From contig CAKMYZ010000006.1 in assembly GCA_929200255.1 (NCBI GenBank), positions 93,829-157,828 on the forward strand: DNA of 64,000 bases, in the 5' to 3' direction. Shown piece after piece: positions 16,555-26,422 of this stretch. A program made the position numbers and the translations under genes. Within the stretch, counting starts at the first letter, position 1; every line of letters starts with the position of its first letter. The DNA comes from an uncultured Alphaproteobacteria bacterium (GTDB lineage Bacteria; Pseudomonadota; Alphaproteobacteria; Rhodobacterales; Rhodobacteraceae). Below the pieces are notes generated by a model, which saw only the letters and a list, made by a program, of their open reading frames with translations, was not told the origin of the DNA and did no database searches.

Positions 16555-17694
16555 ATGGACTTTGCACTCACCGAAGAACAATCAGCCATCTTTGATATGG
16601 CGCTTGCGTTTGGCCAAGAGCATATCGCACCCCACGCCCGCGCATGGGAAACAGAGGGCGAAATCCCCAAATCGCTTTGGCCAGAGCTTGCAGCGCTTGG
16701 TTTTGGCGGGCTTTACGTGTCGCCTGACAATGGCGGCTCTGGCCTGTCGCGGCTTGATGCAACGCTGGTCTTTGAAGCGCTCGCGCAATCCTGCGCATCG
16801 GTTGCCGCGTTCCTTTCGATCCACAATATGTGTGCCAAAATGATCGAAAGCTACGGCACGGAGGCGCTCAAGGATCGTGTTTTGCCCAAAGCGCTCGCGA
16901 TGGAAACGATCCTGGCCTACTGCCTGACAGAACCCGGTTCCGGCTCTGACGCGGCTGCGTTGAAAACCAAGGCAGATCGCACCAGCGACGGCTATAGCCT
17001 GACAGGAACCAAGGCATTCATTTCAGGCGGCGGATACTCTGACGCCTACATCGTGATGTCCCGCACAGGTGCCGACGGCCCCAAGGGGGTCAGCGCGATC
17101 GTCGTCGAGGACGGCGCCCGCGGCCTCTCCTTCGGCGGGCTCGAAGACAAAATGGGCTGGAAATCGCAACCGACGCGCCAGGTGCAACTGGACACAGCGC
17201 TGGCCCCGGCAGAAAATCTGCTGGGCGAGGAAGGCTCTGGCTTCAAATACGCGATGGCGGGCCTTGATGGGGGGCGATTGAACATCGCGGCCTGTTCAAT
17301 CGGGGCGGCACAATCGGCCCTTGATCAAACGCTGGGCTATATGGCCGAACGCCAAGCCTTTGGCAAATCCATTGATCAGTTCCAGGGGCTGCAATTCCGG
17401 CTGGCGGATATGGAAATCAACCTGCAAGCCGCCCGCACCTTCCTGCGTCAAGCAGCCTGGAAGCTGGACAGCGGCGCGCCGGATGCCACAAAGTTCTGCG
17501 CAATGGCCAAGAAACTCTGCACAGAAACCGGCAGCCAGGTCGCCGACCAATGCCTGCAACTGCATGGCGGCTATGGCTATCTGGCCGATTATGGGATCGA
17601 AAAGATCGTGCGTGACCTGCGGGTCCACCAGATCCTTGAAGGCACCAATGAGATCATGCGCGTGATCACCGCACGCCACCTAATTCACAAATGA
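16555..17694 (+). CDS. Acyl-CoA dehydrogenase, probably isobutyryl-CoA dehydrogenase
   Basis: A 379-residue flavoprotein of the acyl-CoA dehydrogenase family. The FAD/substrate segments AYCLTEPGSGSDAA and TGTKAFISGGG, and the C-terminal RDLRVHQILEGTNEIM with the usual EGT nucleotide contact, are all visible. Operon context with HIBYL-CoA hydrolase, mmsB and mmsA indicates oxidation of isobutyryl-CoA to methacrylyl-CoA. ATG at 16555 has GGAG eight bases upstream. Its stop overlaps the next start (ATGA). Confidence 0.92.
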   Translation: MDFALTEEQSAIFDMALAFGQEHIAPHARAWETEGEIPKSLWPELAALGFGGLYVSPDNGGSGLSRLDATLVFEALAQSCASVAAFLSIHNMCAKMIESYGTEALKDRVLPKALAMETILAYCLTEPGSGSDAAALKTKADRTSDGYSLTGTKAFISGGGYSDAYIVMSRTGADGPKGVSAIVVEDGARGLSFGGLEDKMGWKSQPTRQVQLDTALAPAENLLGEEGSGFKYAMAGLDGGRLNIAACSIGAAQSALDQTLGYMAERQAFGKSIDQFQGLQFRLADMEINLQAARTFLRQAAWKLDSGAPDATKFCAMAKKLCTETGSQVADQCLQLHGGYGYLADYGIEKIVRDLRVHQILEGTNEIMRVITARHLIHK

Positions 17695-18734
17695 CCGATA
17701 TCATCATCCGTAAATCCGGACGCGCCGGGTGGATCACGCTGAACCGGCCCAAAGCGCTCAACGCACTGACCTGGGAAATGTGTCTGGCGATTGAGACAGC
17801 ACTGGACAATTGGCGCAATGACGCGGAGGTGGCGCTTGTGATCATCGACGCCGCAGGTGAGCGGGCCTTTTGTTCAGGTGGCGACATCGCCGAGATGTAC
17901 GCCGCAGGCCGGCGCGGTGATCTGGACTACGGACGGCGATTCTGGCGGGATGAATACCGACTCAACGATAAAATCCACAGCTACGCCAAGCCGGTAGTGG
18001 CCTTCCTGCAAGGGTTCACCATGGGCGGTGGGGTTGGTGTCGGATGCCATGCATCACATCGGATCGTCTGCGACAGCAGCCAGATCGCCATGCCCGAATG
18101 CTCAATCGGACTGGTGCCTGACGTTGGCGGATCACTGCTGTTGGCGCAGGCACCGGGCTATGTCGGCAGCTATCTGGGGCTGACCGGCGACCGTATGGAT
18201 GCGGGCGATGCGATCTTTGCAGGGTTTGCAGATCACTTTGTGCCAGAGGCAGAGTGGGACGCGTTGAAACGCACCGTCGCCACAAGCGGCACGACCGACG
18301 CCATCGCATCGGCAAAACACGCAGCCCCAGACAGCCGCCTTGCACAGTGGCAGGCAGAGATCGACACCTGCTTTGCCGAACCGAGCCTTGCTGCGGTGTA
18401 TCAGGCCATACCCGCCGACGCAGGCCCCGCCATGACACAGGCGCGCAAACTGATGGACCGTAACTGCCCGCTAAGCATGGCCACCACAGCCCAAATCATT
18501 GATGCCGTGCGCCATGACCCACAGATCCGAACCGCGCTTGATTATGAGTTCCGCTACACATTCCGCTGTGTCGCCCAAGGCGACTTTATCGAAGGGATCA
18601 GAGCGGCCATCATCGACCGGGACCGCAACCCGCAATGGCAACATGGCAGTTGGGCCGGTGTGAAGGACACAGACGTCGCACAGATGACAGCGCCCCTGGG
18701 CAAAGATGCGCTGCAATGGAAGGAAGAAACATGA
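17691..18734 (+). CDS. 3-hydroxyisobutyryl-CoA hydrolase / enoyl-CoA hydratase family
   Basis: A 347-residue crotonase-fold protein of the long HIBCH class, with AFCSGGDIAEMY and the oxyanion segment GFTMGGGVGVGCHASHRI. PECSIGLVPDVGGS carries the acidic residue typical of hydrolases. HIBCH releases 3-hydroxyisobutyrate from its CoA ester, which suits its position between the acyl-CoA dehydrogenase and mmsB. It overlaps both neighbours by 4 bp. A separate methacrylyl-CoA hydratase is not in the window. Confidence 0.92.
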   Translation: MTDIIIRKSGRAGWITLNRPKALNALTWEMCLAIETALDNWRNDAEVALVIIDAAGERAFCSGGDIAEMYAAGRRGDLDYGRRFWRDEYRLNDKIHSYAKPVVAFLQGFTMGGGVGVGCHASHRIVCDSSQIAMPECSIGLVPDVGGSLLLAQAPGYVGSYLGLTGDRMDAGDAIFAGFADHFVPEAEWDALKRTVATSGTTDAIASAKHAAPDSRLAQWQAEIDTCFAEPSLAAVYQAIPADAGPAMTQARKLMDRNCPLSMATTAQIIDAVRHDPQIRTALDYEFRYTFRCVAQGDFIEGIRAAIIDRDRNPQWQHGSWAGVKDTDVAQMTAPLGKDALQWKEET

Positions 18735-19597
18735 GAATCGGATTTATCGGGTTGGGCAACATGGGTGCGCCAATGGCGGCCAACCTTGCCAAGTCGCATG
18801 AAGTCACAGGGTTTGACACCGTGGCAAAACCCGCAGGGATTGCCCTGACAGACAGTGCTGCGGCAGCTGCCAAAGACGCCGACGTTGTGATCACCATGCT
18901 TCCAAACGGGGATATCCTGCGGGCTGTTGCTGCCGACATCCACACGGCAATGAAACCCGGTGCGGTGCATCTGGACTGCTCTACCGTTGACGTGGAAAGC
19001 GCGCGTGCCGTTGCTGCGGCCGCACAGGACAAAGGGCTTGCCGCGGTTGACGCACCCGTGTCCGGCGGGATCGGCGGGGCAACCAATGGGACGCTGACCT
19101 TCATGGCAGGCGGGCCTGCCGCGGCCTTTGCCACTGTGGAACCTCTTTTTGACATCATGGGGCAAAAGGCCGTGCATTGCGGCGACGCAGGCAACGGGCA
19201 AGCGGCCAAAATCTGCAACAACATGATCCTTGGGGTCACGATGATCGCCACCTGCGAGGCGTTCGTGCTAGCCGACAAACTTGGGCTGGACCGTCAGGCG
19301 ATGTTTGATGTGGTCAGCACCTCATCGGGCTATTCCTGGACGATGAACGCCTACTGCCCCGCCCCCGGTGTCGGGCCGGTCAGCCCGGCGGACAATGACT
19401 ACACGCCAGGCTTCGCGGCAGAACTCATGCTCAAAGACCTCAACCTGTCACAAATGGCCGCCGAAGCCGCAGACGCCGACACGCCCATGGGCAAGGCAGC
19501 AACCGCCCTTTACGCGCAATTCGTTGAGGATGAAGACGGCAAAGGCAAAGACTTCTCAGCCATGCTGCCACGGTTTGAAAGCAGGCGCCGCGCCTGA
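18731..19597 (+). CDS. mmsB: 3-hydroxyisobutyrate dehydrogenase
   Basis: A 288-residue NAD-dependent dehydrogenase that oxidises 3-hydroxyisobutyrate to methylmalonate semialdehyde, the substrate of MmsA. The N-terminal nucleotide-binding motif is GFIGLGNMGAPMA, the substrate segment DAPVSGGIGGA is near residue 115, and the catalytic lysine is in GNGQAAKICNNM. ATG at 18731 overlaps the hydrolase stop (ATGA), which rules out the longer track start. Repeat copy 2 and a hairpin follow the stop. Confidence 0.95.
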   Translation: MRIGFIGLGNMGAPMAANLAKSHEVTGFDTVAKPAGIALTDSAAAAAKDADVVITMLPNGDILRAVAADIHTAMKPGAVHLDCSTVDVESARAVAAAAQDKGLAAVDAPVSGGIGGATNGTLTFMAGGPAAAFATVEPLFDIMGQKAVHCGDAGNGQAAKICNNMILGVTMIATCEAFVLADKLGLDRQAMFDVVSTSSGYSWTMNAYCPAPGVGPVSPADNDYTPGFAAELMLKDLNLSQMAAEAADADTPMGKAATALYAQFVEDEDGKGKDFSAMLPRFESRRRA

Positions 19598-19635
19598 TTT
19601 TCTATGTCCAATCAAACTTTCGCCGGAGGCATCCC
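19598..19635 (+). repeat. Dispersed intergenic repeat, copy 2
   Basis: This copy begins on the base after the mmsB stop. It shares the core TCAAACTTTCGCCG with copies at 4953 and 60744, and 34 of 38 positions with copy 1. It runs directly into the mmsB-uvrA hairpin. Confidence 0.65.
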
Positions 19636-19657
19636 CATAATCCCTTGAATTATGGGG
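19633..19657. terminator. Hairpin between convergent mmsB and uvrA
   Basis: CCCCATAAT and ATTATGGGG form a perfect 9-bp stem around a 7-nt loop, ending 1 bp before the uvrA stop. The T-tract is short on both strands. Its place between two convergent genes favours a shared terminator. Confidence 0.6.
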
Positions 19658-19658
19658 G

Positions 19659-22517
19659 TTATTCTGCGGCGACCGACTTGGCCGCCAGCATCTCTTTCAA
19701 ATAACGCCCGGTATGGCTCTCTGCAACTTCCGCCACTTTCTCGGGCGTGCCCGTAGCCACGATCTTGCCCCCGCCATCGCCGCCTTCGGGGCCAATATCA
19801 ATGATGTGATCGGCGGTTTTGACGACATCCAGATTGTGTTCGATCACAATGACAGAGTTCCCCTGATCCACCAATTCATGCAGCACTTCCAAAAGCTTAC
19901 GCACATCTTCGAAATGCAGGCCGGTGGTCGGCTCATCAAGAATATAAAGCGTGCGCCCGGTGGAACGTCTGGACAATTCTTTAGACAGTTTCACCCGCTG
20001 GGCCTCGCCCCCTGACAGGGTCGTCGCCTGCTGGCCCACCTTGATATAGCCAAGACCCACCCGCATCAGCGCATCCATCTTTTCGCGGATCGAGGGCACA
20101 GCGGTAAAGAACGTCTGCGCATCCTCGACCGTCATATCAAGCACATCGGCAATGCTCTTACCCTTGAATTTGATCTCAAGCGTTTCCCGGTTATAGCGCG
20201 CACCTTTGCAGGTCTCGCAGGTCACATAGACATCCGGTAGAAAGTGCATCTCGATCTTGATGACACCGTCACCCTGACAGGCCTCACAGCGGCCGCCCTT
20301 GACGTTGAAACTGAAACGGCCGGGTTTGTACCCGCGCGCCTTGGCCTCTGGCATGCCCGCGAACCATTCCCGGATCGGGGTAAAGGCCCCGGTATAGGTC
20401 GCGGGGTTGGATCTTGGCGTGCGCCCGATTGGGCGTTGGTCAATGTCAATCACCTTGTCCAGATGCTCAAAACCCTTGATGGTCTCACACGGCCCGGGCG
20501 TCTGGCGCGCGCCATTCAACTTCATCGAGGCGTTCTTGAACAATGTCTCAATCGTCAGCGTGGATTTCCCGCCGCCCGATACACCGGTGACACAGACGAA
20601 CTGGCCCAGTGGAAAATCCGTGGTGACATTTTGCAGGTTGTTGCCTGTGGCCTTCACCACGGTCAGCTTCTTACCCTTGCCTTTGCGGCGCTTGGCCGGC
20701 ACGGCAATTTCTCTGGCGCCAATCAGATACTGCCCGGTGACAGAGGCTTCATTGGCCATGATCTCTTGCGGGGTGCCTTTGGCCACGACCTCACCCCCGT
20801 GCACGCCAGCGCCGGGGCCAATATCAAAGACATAATCGGCCTCGCGGATGGCCTCCTCATCATGTTCAACAACGATCACGGTATTGCCCTGATCGCGCAG
20901 GTTCTTGAGCGTGGTCAGCAGGCGGTCATTGTCACGTTGGTGCAAACCAATGGATGGCTCGTCCAGCACATAAAGCACCCCCTGCAAGCCTGATCCGATC
21001 TGGCTTGCCAGACGGATACGTTGGCTCTCGCCACCCGACAGCGTGCCGGAATTGCGCGACAGCGTCAGGTATTCAAGGCCCACGTTATTCAGGAACCCAA
21101 GCCGCTCGCGGATTTCCTTCAAAATCGCAACCGCAATCTCGTTCTTCTGCTTGCTCAGCGCCTCAGGAACATCCTTGCACCAATCATAGGCTTCCTTGAT
21201 CGACATCTGCACGACCTGCCCCACATGCAGACCAGCAATCTTCACTGCCAGCGCTTCCTCGCGCAGACGATAGCCGCCACAGGTGCCGCAGTTGCGGTTA
21301 TTCTGGTAGTTCTCAAACTCTTCGCGAATCCAATTGCTGTCCGTTTCGCGATAGCGGCGCTCCATGTTCGGGATCACCCCCTCAAAGGCACGCTCGACCT
21401 GATAAACCCGACCACCTTCATCATAGCGGAACTTGATTTCCTCTGTGCCCGAGCCACGCAGGAACACCTGCTGTACCTCCGGATCAAGATCCTTCCAGCG
21501 GGCATTCTTCTTGAAACCATAGTGCTTCGCGATGGCTTCAATCGTTTGCAGGAAATACGGGCTCTTGCCCTTACGCCACGGGGCAAGGGCGCCATCTGCG
21601 ATCTTCAATGTCACATCGGGGACGACCAGTTTCTCGTCAAAGAACAGCTCTACGCCCAGGCCGTCACAGGACGGGCACGCACCAAAAGGCGCGTTGAACG
21701 AAAACAGGCGCGGTTCAATCTCGGGGATCGTGAAACCCGACACCGGGCAAGCGAAATTCTCGGAAAACGTCAGGCGCTCTGGGTCGCCCTCTTTGGGGGC
21801 AGTCTCTAATATCGCGATCCCGTCAGCCAGGTCGAGGGCGGTGCGGAAACTATCAGCCAGCCGCGTCTCCAGCCCTTCGCGCACCACAATACGGTCCACG
21901 ACCACATCAATGTCATGGCGAAACTTCTTGTCCAGCGTTGGTGGTTCATCCAATTCATAGAATTCACCGTCAACCTTGACCCGTTGAAAACCCTGCTTGC
22001 GCAGTTCCAGAAATTCCTTGCGGTATTCACCTTTGCGGTCGCGGATGATCGGGGCCAACAGATAGCCACGCGTGCCCTCCTCCTGCGCCATGACACGGTC
22101 AACCATATCCTGCACCTGCTGCGCTTCAATCGGCAGGCCCGTGGTCGGGCTGAACGGTGTGCCCGCACGGGCGAACAGCAAACGCAGATAGTCATAAATC
22201 TCGGTGATCGTGCCCACGGTTGAACGCGGGTTCTTAGAGGTCGTCTTTTGTTCAATCGAAATCGCAGGCGACAGGCCGGAAATGTGATCCACATCCGGCT
22301 TTTCCATCATATCAAGGAATTGGCGGGCATAGGCAGAGAGTGATTCCACGTAGCGGCGCTGCCCTTCGGCATAGATCGTATCAAAGGCCAGCGATGATTT
22401 GCCTGACCCCGACAGGCCGGTGATCACGACCAGCTGATCGCGCGGAATATCAACATCAATATTCTTCAGATTATGCTCGCGCGCGCCGCGTACTTCGATA
22501 TTCTTCAGCTCTGCCAT
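19659..22517 (-). CDS. uvrA: Excinuclease ABC subunit A
   Basis: A 952-residue UvrA, the damage-recognition ATPase of nucleotide excision repair, which works with UvrB and UvrC. Two ABC modules are visible, each with a Walker A (GLSGSGKSS near residue 32; GVSGGGKST in the second half), an LSGGE signature ([25 protein letters not shown]) and Walker B-like DEP. Zinc-finger cysteines CPSCDG and CEACQG are present. ATG at 22517 gives [19 protein letters not shown] LexA-type box lies 64 bp upstream. Confidence 0.97.
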   Translation of the reverse strand: MAELKNIEVRGAREHNLKNIDVDIPRDQLVVITGLSGSGKSSLAFDTIYAEGQRRYVESLSAYARQFLDMMEKPDVDHISGLSPAISIEQKTTSKNPRSTVGTITEIYDYLRLLFARAGTPFSPTTGLPIEAQQVQDMVDRVMAQEEGTRGYLLAPIIRDRKGEYRKEFLELRKQGFQRVKVDGEFYELDEPPTLDKKFRHDIDVVVDRIVVREGLETRLADSFRTALDLADGIAILETAPKEGDPERLTFSENFACPVSGFTIPEIEPRLFSFNAPFGACPSCDGLGVELFFDEKLVVPDVTLKIADGALAPWRKGKSPYFLQTIEAIAKHYGFKKNARWKDLDPEVQQVFLRGSGTEEIKFRYDEGGRVYQVERAFEGVIPNMERRYRETDSNWIREEFENYQNNRNCGTCGGYRLREEALAVKIAGLHVGQVVQMSIKEAYDWCKDVPEALSKQKNEIAVAILKEIRERLGFLNNVGLEYLTLSRNSGTLSGGESQRIRLASQIGSGLQGVLYVLDEPSIGLHQRDNDRLLTTLKNLRDQGNTVIVVEHDEEAIREADYVFDIGPGAGVHGGEVVAKGTPQEIMANEASVTGQYLIGAREIAVPAKRRKGKGKKLTVVKATGNNLQNVTTDFPLGQFVCVTGVSGGGKSTLTIETLFKNASMKLNGARQTPGPCETIKGFEHLDKVIDIDQRPIGRTPRSNPATYTGAFTPIREWFAGMPEAKARGYKPGRFSFNVKGGRCEACQGDGVIKIEMHFLPDVYVTCETCKGARYNRETLEIKFKGKSIADVLDMTVEDAQTFFTAVPSIREKMDALMRVGLGYIKVGQQATTLSGGEAQRVKLSKELSRRSTGRTLYILDEPTTGLHFEDVRKLLEVLHELVDQGNSVIVIEHNLDVVKTADHIIDIGPEGGDGGGKIVATGTPEKVAEVAESHTGRYLKEMLAAKSVAAE

Positions 22518-22580
22518 GTGACACCCCAATATCCGTCCATAAGCATATTGCGCCCCTTCAGGTTTTCCAATGGAAAAAGC

Positions 22581-22595
22581 GAACAAAAAGTAAAC
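22581..22595 (-). promoter_or_regulatory. Candidate LexA (SOS) box upstream of uvrA
   Basis: Read on the minus strand the site is GTTT-N7-GTTC, one mismatch from the alphaproteobacterial LexA consensus GTTC-N7-GTTC. It lies 64 bp upstream of uvrA, a classical SOS gene. The match is seen directly; LexA binding is inference. Confidence 0.45.
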
Positions 22596-22728
22596 ATTTT
22601 AACTCTGCGCGTGCCCGTTGGCCATGACCCGCCGATTGCAGGCCCAATTTTGATTACGCCTTTTTCCCGCCACAATTCGCGCCAAAAAGCAGCCACAGAA
22701 GGACGGCACGAATTGGCGATGTATTTAG

Positions 22729-23787
22729 ATGCGCTGGCATAGAGCACTTATTTTATTGATGATTTTCCCCGCACAGCCAGCATCTGCGCATGAAGCGTGG
22801 GTGCTGGCACCCAGCGAGTTCGCGGCACTTGCAGCAGAGCCCGTGCCTGCCATTTTCCTATCCTCGACGACCCTGCTGCTGGCATCGGTCCTGGCGATGG
22901 TAATGGTGGCAGCCGCACTTTGGATGCAAAACCAACTGGCCCCGGTTGAGGAGAAACTATCAACACATTTGCCCCTGATCGGCCTGCGCGTCGGCGGGCC
23001 TTTGTTGCGGTTTGGACTGGCAGTTCCTATCGGGCTCGGGGCGATCGGCGCATTGCCACGCCATGGCACCGCGATGTGGGCAGAGCCAACATTCCTCGTC
23101 CCCGACATGCAAATGTCCGGCATATCTGGCTATGAGACACTTTATCTTTTTTGCTTGTTGACTGCTGGGCTTCTGGTTTTGGGTCTCTGGACGCGCTTGG
23201 CTGCGCTGTTTGTTATCCTGCTGACGCTGGCGGGAGGCCAGTTGTTTGGTGCCGTGTTCATCTATTCCTACGCGGCCCATTTTATTGCACCAGCGCTGGT
23301 CCTGATCTGGATCGGTTCGGGCCCGCTGAGCATGGATTGGCATTTCGGACAGGAACAGCCCCGGATGTGGGAACGGATGGAACTTATCTGGCCAGTGGTT
23401 CTGTTGATGACCGGGGCGACCTTTGTCTATCTGTCCCTGTCACTCAAACTGGCGCACCCGACGCTCCTCATCGCGATTCTAGAGCATGGAAACCTGGATC
23501 AGCTGGGCATTCCACTTGCCTGGGTCGCCCTTGTGATGATGGGGGTGGAACTGATCGCTGGTCTACTTTTGATGATGGGGCACCTGGTGCGGCCAATCGG
23601 GCTGTTCCTCATCAGTGCCTTCACGTTTTTTTCAGTCATTTTGGGTGAAACGCCGTTGTTTCATGCCAACCTTTACGCGCTTACCTTCATGTTGGTGGTC
23701 TTCGGGGCACAACCTGCGGCGAACAATATGAGGGAGATGCAGTGGCGTATTTTTCACCCATCATTGCTGCGCAGCTCGTTGGATTAG
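22729..23787 (+). CDS. DoxX-like integral membrane protein
   Basis: A 352-residue protein. A signal-like N-terminus ends in ASAHEAW, followed by a helix near residue 45 and about seven further hydrophobic segments. The segments LRVGGPLLRFGLAVPIGLGAIGALP and LLTAGLLVLGLWTRLAALFVI are reminiscent of DoxX/TQO-small-subunit-like membrane proteins. The next gene overlaps by 46 bp and encodes a small exported protein, so the two probably work together. Function is not established. Confidence 0.6.
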   Translation: MRWHRALILLMIFPAQPASAHEAWVLAPSEFAALAAEPVPAIFLSSTTLLLASVLAMVMVAAALWMQNQLAPVEEKLSTHLPLIGLRVGGPLLRFGLAVPIGLGAIGALPRHGTAMWAEPTFLVPDMQMSGISGYETLYLFCLLTAGLLVLGLWTRLAALFVILLTLAGGQLFGAVFIYSYAAHFIAPALVLIWIGSGPLSMDWHFGQEQPRMWERMELIWPVVLLMTGATFVYLSLSLKLAHPTLLIAILEHGNLDQLGIPLAWVALVMMGVELIAGLLLMMGHLVRPIGLFLISAFTFFSVILGETPLFHANLYALTFMLVVFGAQPAANNMREMQWRIFHPSLLRSSLD

Positions 23788-24188
23788 CCTTAGCAGCGGT
23801 CAGCTTCACATTGCCGGCCAAGCTAAGCGATCCGTCGCTGCTGCCGTCCCTGTTTGCAGAACTTGACACAAGCCAACCCAAACCAGAATTGTCTGTCAGG
23901 ATGACATCCATTGGCGATGGCTGGCGGTTGGACTTCGAGACAAGCAACTGGATATTTACCGATTTGTGCGGGCGTACATCCACGCCTGTGGCCGAAGGGC
24001 ATGCGCATATCTACGTCGGGGACACCAAAGTGGGTACGGCAACGTTGCCATTCTTTTACATCGACAGTCTGCCCGGAACCGACCCACAGGTGATTACGGT
24101 ATCACTGCGCGGGCCGGACCACAGGATTATTGTCTATGATGGGGATGTGATCTCAGCGCAGGTCACACTGCCCCCACAGGCAAGCTGA
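23742..24188 (+). CDS. Small exported protein with GHAHIYV motif
   Basis: A 148-residue protein starting at GTG 23742, with AGGGAG five bases upstream, inside the end of the DoxX-like gene. The N-terminal 25 residues are hydrophobic (signal peptide or anchor). The body is beta-rich and holds EGHAHIYVGDTKV and a later DHRIIVYDG segment, a pattern I associate with small periplasmic proteins of possible metal-binding function. No name is assigned. The extensive overlap argues for translational coupling. Confidence 0.6.
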   Translation: MAYFSPIIAAQLVGLALAAVSFTLPAKLSDPSLLPSLFAELDTSQPKPELSVRMTSIGDGWRLDFETSNWIFTDLCGRTSTPVAEGHAHIYVGDTKVGTATLPFFYIDSLPGTDPQVITVSLRGPDHRIIVYDGDVISAQVTLPPQAS

Positions 24189-24198
24189 CGGCAGAGGC

Positions 24199-25593
24199 CT
24201 ACATATGGATCACACGGTCGTAGGCATCCAGCACGCTTTCGTGCATCATCTCTGACAGGGTTGGGTGCGGAAAGACGGTGTTCATCAAATCCTCTTCCGT
24301 CGTCTCTAACTGACGGCCGACAACGTAACCCTGGATCAACTCCGTGACTTCGGCACCCACCATATGCGCACCCAGCAATTCGCCCGTCTTGGCGTCGAAG
24401 ATCGTTTTGATCATGCCCTCAGGCTCGCCCAACGCTATCGCCTTCCCGTTGCCGATAAAGGGGAAACGGCCAACTTTGATCTCGTAACCCAACTCCTTGG
24501 CTTTTGCCTCGGAATAGCCGACCGATGCCACCTGCGGATGACAATAGGTGCAGCCTGCAATGCTCTCTGGTTTGACTGGATGGGCGTGTTTGCCCGCAAT
24601 CAGATCGGCCACCATAACACCTTCATGGCTGGCCTTATGGGCCAACCACGGCGCACCGGCGATATCGCCAATGGCATAAAGGCCTTCAACACCGGTACGG
24701 CAGAATTCATCGGTCACAACATGGGTGCGATCGATCTTCACGCCCAGTGCCTCAAGGCCCAAACCTTCGACATTGCCGACAATGCCCACAGCCGAAATGA
24801 CCGTGTCAAACGTCATTTTTTCAACCTTGCCACCTGTCTCAATATGCGCGGTGACCTTGCCTTTGCCGCGATCCAACTGCTTGACCATGGATTTCTCCAT
24901 GATCTTCATGCCCTGTTTGACAAACTGCTTCTTGGCAAAGGCTGAAATCTCGGCGTCCTCAACCGGCAACACGCGGTCCATGACCTCAACCACCGTCGTG
25001 TCAGCACCCAGCGTATTGTAAAAGCTCGCAAACTCAATTCCGATGGCACCAGAACCAATTACCAACAGTTTCTTGGGCATCTTCTTGGGCTCAAGCGCGT
25101 GTTTGTAGGTCCAGACCAGGTCGCCATCCGCCTCGAGCCCCGGCAATTCGCGGGCGCGGGCACCAGTGGCCAGCACGATGTTCTTGGCCGTCAACGCCTC
25201 CGTGCCCTTGTCACCTTTGACAGAAACCTTGCCCTTGGCGGGGATCGTAGCCTCGCCCATGAAGACCGTGACCTTGTTCTTCTTCATCAGGTGGCCAATG
25301 CCACCTGACAACTGACCCGCAACGGCGCGACTGCGCTTGACCACGGCACCCAGATCATAGTCAACGCCTGTCGCCTTGAGGCCGAACTCCTTGGCCCGTT
25401 GCATCAGATGGAAGACTTCAGAGGACCGCAACATCGCTTTGGTCGGGATACATCCCCAGTTCAGGCAAATGCCGCCCAGATGCTCGCGCTCAACAATGGC
25501 AACTTTCATCCCCAGCTGCGCACCACGGATCGCGGCCACATAACCGCCCGGCCCGGCACCAATTACAATCAGGTCAAAGTTCTGCGCTGCCAT
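24199..25593 (-). CDS. lpdA: Dihydrolipoyl dehydrogenase
   Basis: A 464-residue flavoprotein disulfide reductase, the E3 of 2-oxoacid dehydrogenase complexes and the glycine cleavage system. FAD motif VIGAGPGGYVAA lies at the N-terminus, the redox disulfide in GICLNWGCIPTKA, the NAD-binding motif in VIGSGAIGIEF, and the C-terminal catalytic His-Glu in HPTLSE. ATG at 25593 (GGAGGG upstream) gives the usual MAAQNFDLIVIG. No E1/E2 genes adjoin it here. Confidence 0.96.
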   Translation of the reverse strand: MAAQNFDLIVIGAGPGGYVAAIRGAQLGMKVAIVEREHLGGICLNWGCIPTKAMLRSSEVFHLMQRAKEFGLKATGVDYDLGAVVKRSRAVAGQLSGGIGHLMKKNKVTVFMGEATIPAKGKVSVKGDKGTEALTAKNIVLATGARARELPGLEADGDLVWTYKHALEPKKMPKKLLVIGSGAIGIEFASFYNTLGADTTVVEVMDRVLPVEDAEISAFAKKQFVKQGMKIMEKSMVKQLDRGKGKVTAHIETGGKVEKMTFDTVISAVGIVGNVEGLGLEALGVKIDRTHVVTDEFCRTGVEGLYAIGDIAGAPWLAHKASHEGVMVADLIAGKHAHPVKPESIAGCTYCHPQVASVGYSEAKAKELGYEIKVGRFPFIGNGKAIALGEPEGMIKTIFDAKTGELLGAHMVGAEVTELIQGYVVGRQLETTEEDLMNTVFPHPTLSEMMHESVLDAYDRVIHM

Positions 25594-25695
25594 CAGACGG
25601 CCCTCCAAATCCAAATTTAGTTGAACACTAAACTATTTTTGAAAGGACCTCTAGTGACCTCAGGGCATATCAGCTACCCGATGGGCGCAAAGGGG

Positions 25696-26274
25696 CTATT
25701 CTGCGGCCTGCTGGGCCCGAATAGCCGCACCATAGCCACCCGCATCCAGAAAGGCCTGCTCGGCAGCGGTTGTCTTGCGACCCAAAACGTCATTGCGATA
25801 AGGGAACCGACCAAAATTGCGGATGACAGCACGATGTGCGCAGGCATGGTCGCGGTTGCTTTCGCCATCCTGCGGCATCCGGGTGTGGATCAGTCGGACG
25901 GCCCGGTCCTGATCGCAAAGGTTCTCTGCATGCATCAAGGGAAGGTAGAAAAACTGCCGCGCGGGCTCATCAATCTTGAGGTCCCAATTACGGTCAATCG
26001 CCATCTTCGCCGCCGCCCGCGCCAGCGCATCGGTTGAAAACGCCTCGCAATTGTCGCGGAACATATTGCGGGGGAACTGATCCGTTAGGATGATATAGGC
26101 GAGCGTGCCAGATGGATAGGTTAGCCAAAGGCCCAATGCCCCGTCAGTAGCCTGCTGCCATGTGCTCTTGAATTTCTCTGTGATCCTGGCGTCAAACGCC
26201 GGGTCCGATTTATACCAATCCGCTGGAGAACATTCATCCAACCAGAACGCCAACACCTCGTCGGGGGTTACCAC
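25696..26274 (-). CDS. DUF924 family protein
   Basis: A 192-residue cytosolic protein of the DUF924 family, recognisable from VLAFWLDECSPADWYKSDPAFD at the N-terminus and DQFPRNMFR and FYLPLMHAEN further on. The fold is all-helical, TPR-like; the function is unknown. It ends about 100 bp from lpdA and is transcribed in the same direction. Confidence 0.9.
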   Translation of the reverse strand: MVTPDEVLAFWLDECSPADWYKSDPAFDARITEKFKSTWQQATDGALGLWLTYPSGTLAYIILTDQFPRNMFRDNCEAFSTDALARAAAKMAIDRNWDLKIDEPARQFFYLPLMHAENLCDQDRAVRLIHTRMPQDGESNRDHACAHRAVIRNFGRFPYRNDVLGRKTTAAEQAFLDAGGYGAAIRAQQAAE

Positions 26275-26422
26275 GGCACCACTCCTTGATGGTTCATTAA
26301 CCTGTTACAATTCGAAGCAGAGAACCCCTGCCCTGACAAGGGGGAAGTTTCAAAATTCATTCACCGTTTCTTTCGATGTGACATCTTGAGTGACCTTGCG
26401 CCACTTATCGCGCCTGATCTGC

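Noticed and set aside
20244-21809. Long plus-strand ORFs (249 and 262 residues) over uvrA
   Set aside because: They are antisense shadows of a canonical uvrA with complete ABC motifs.
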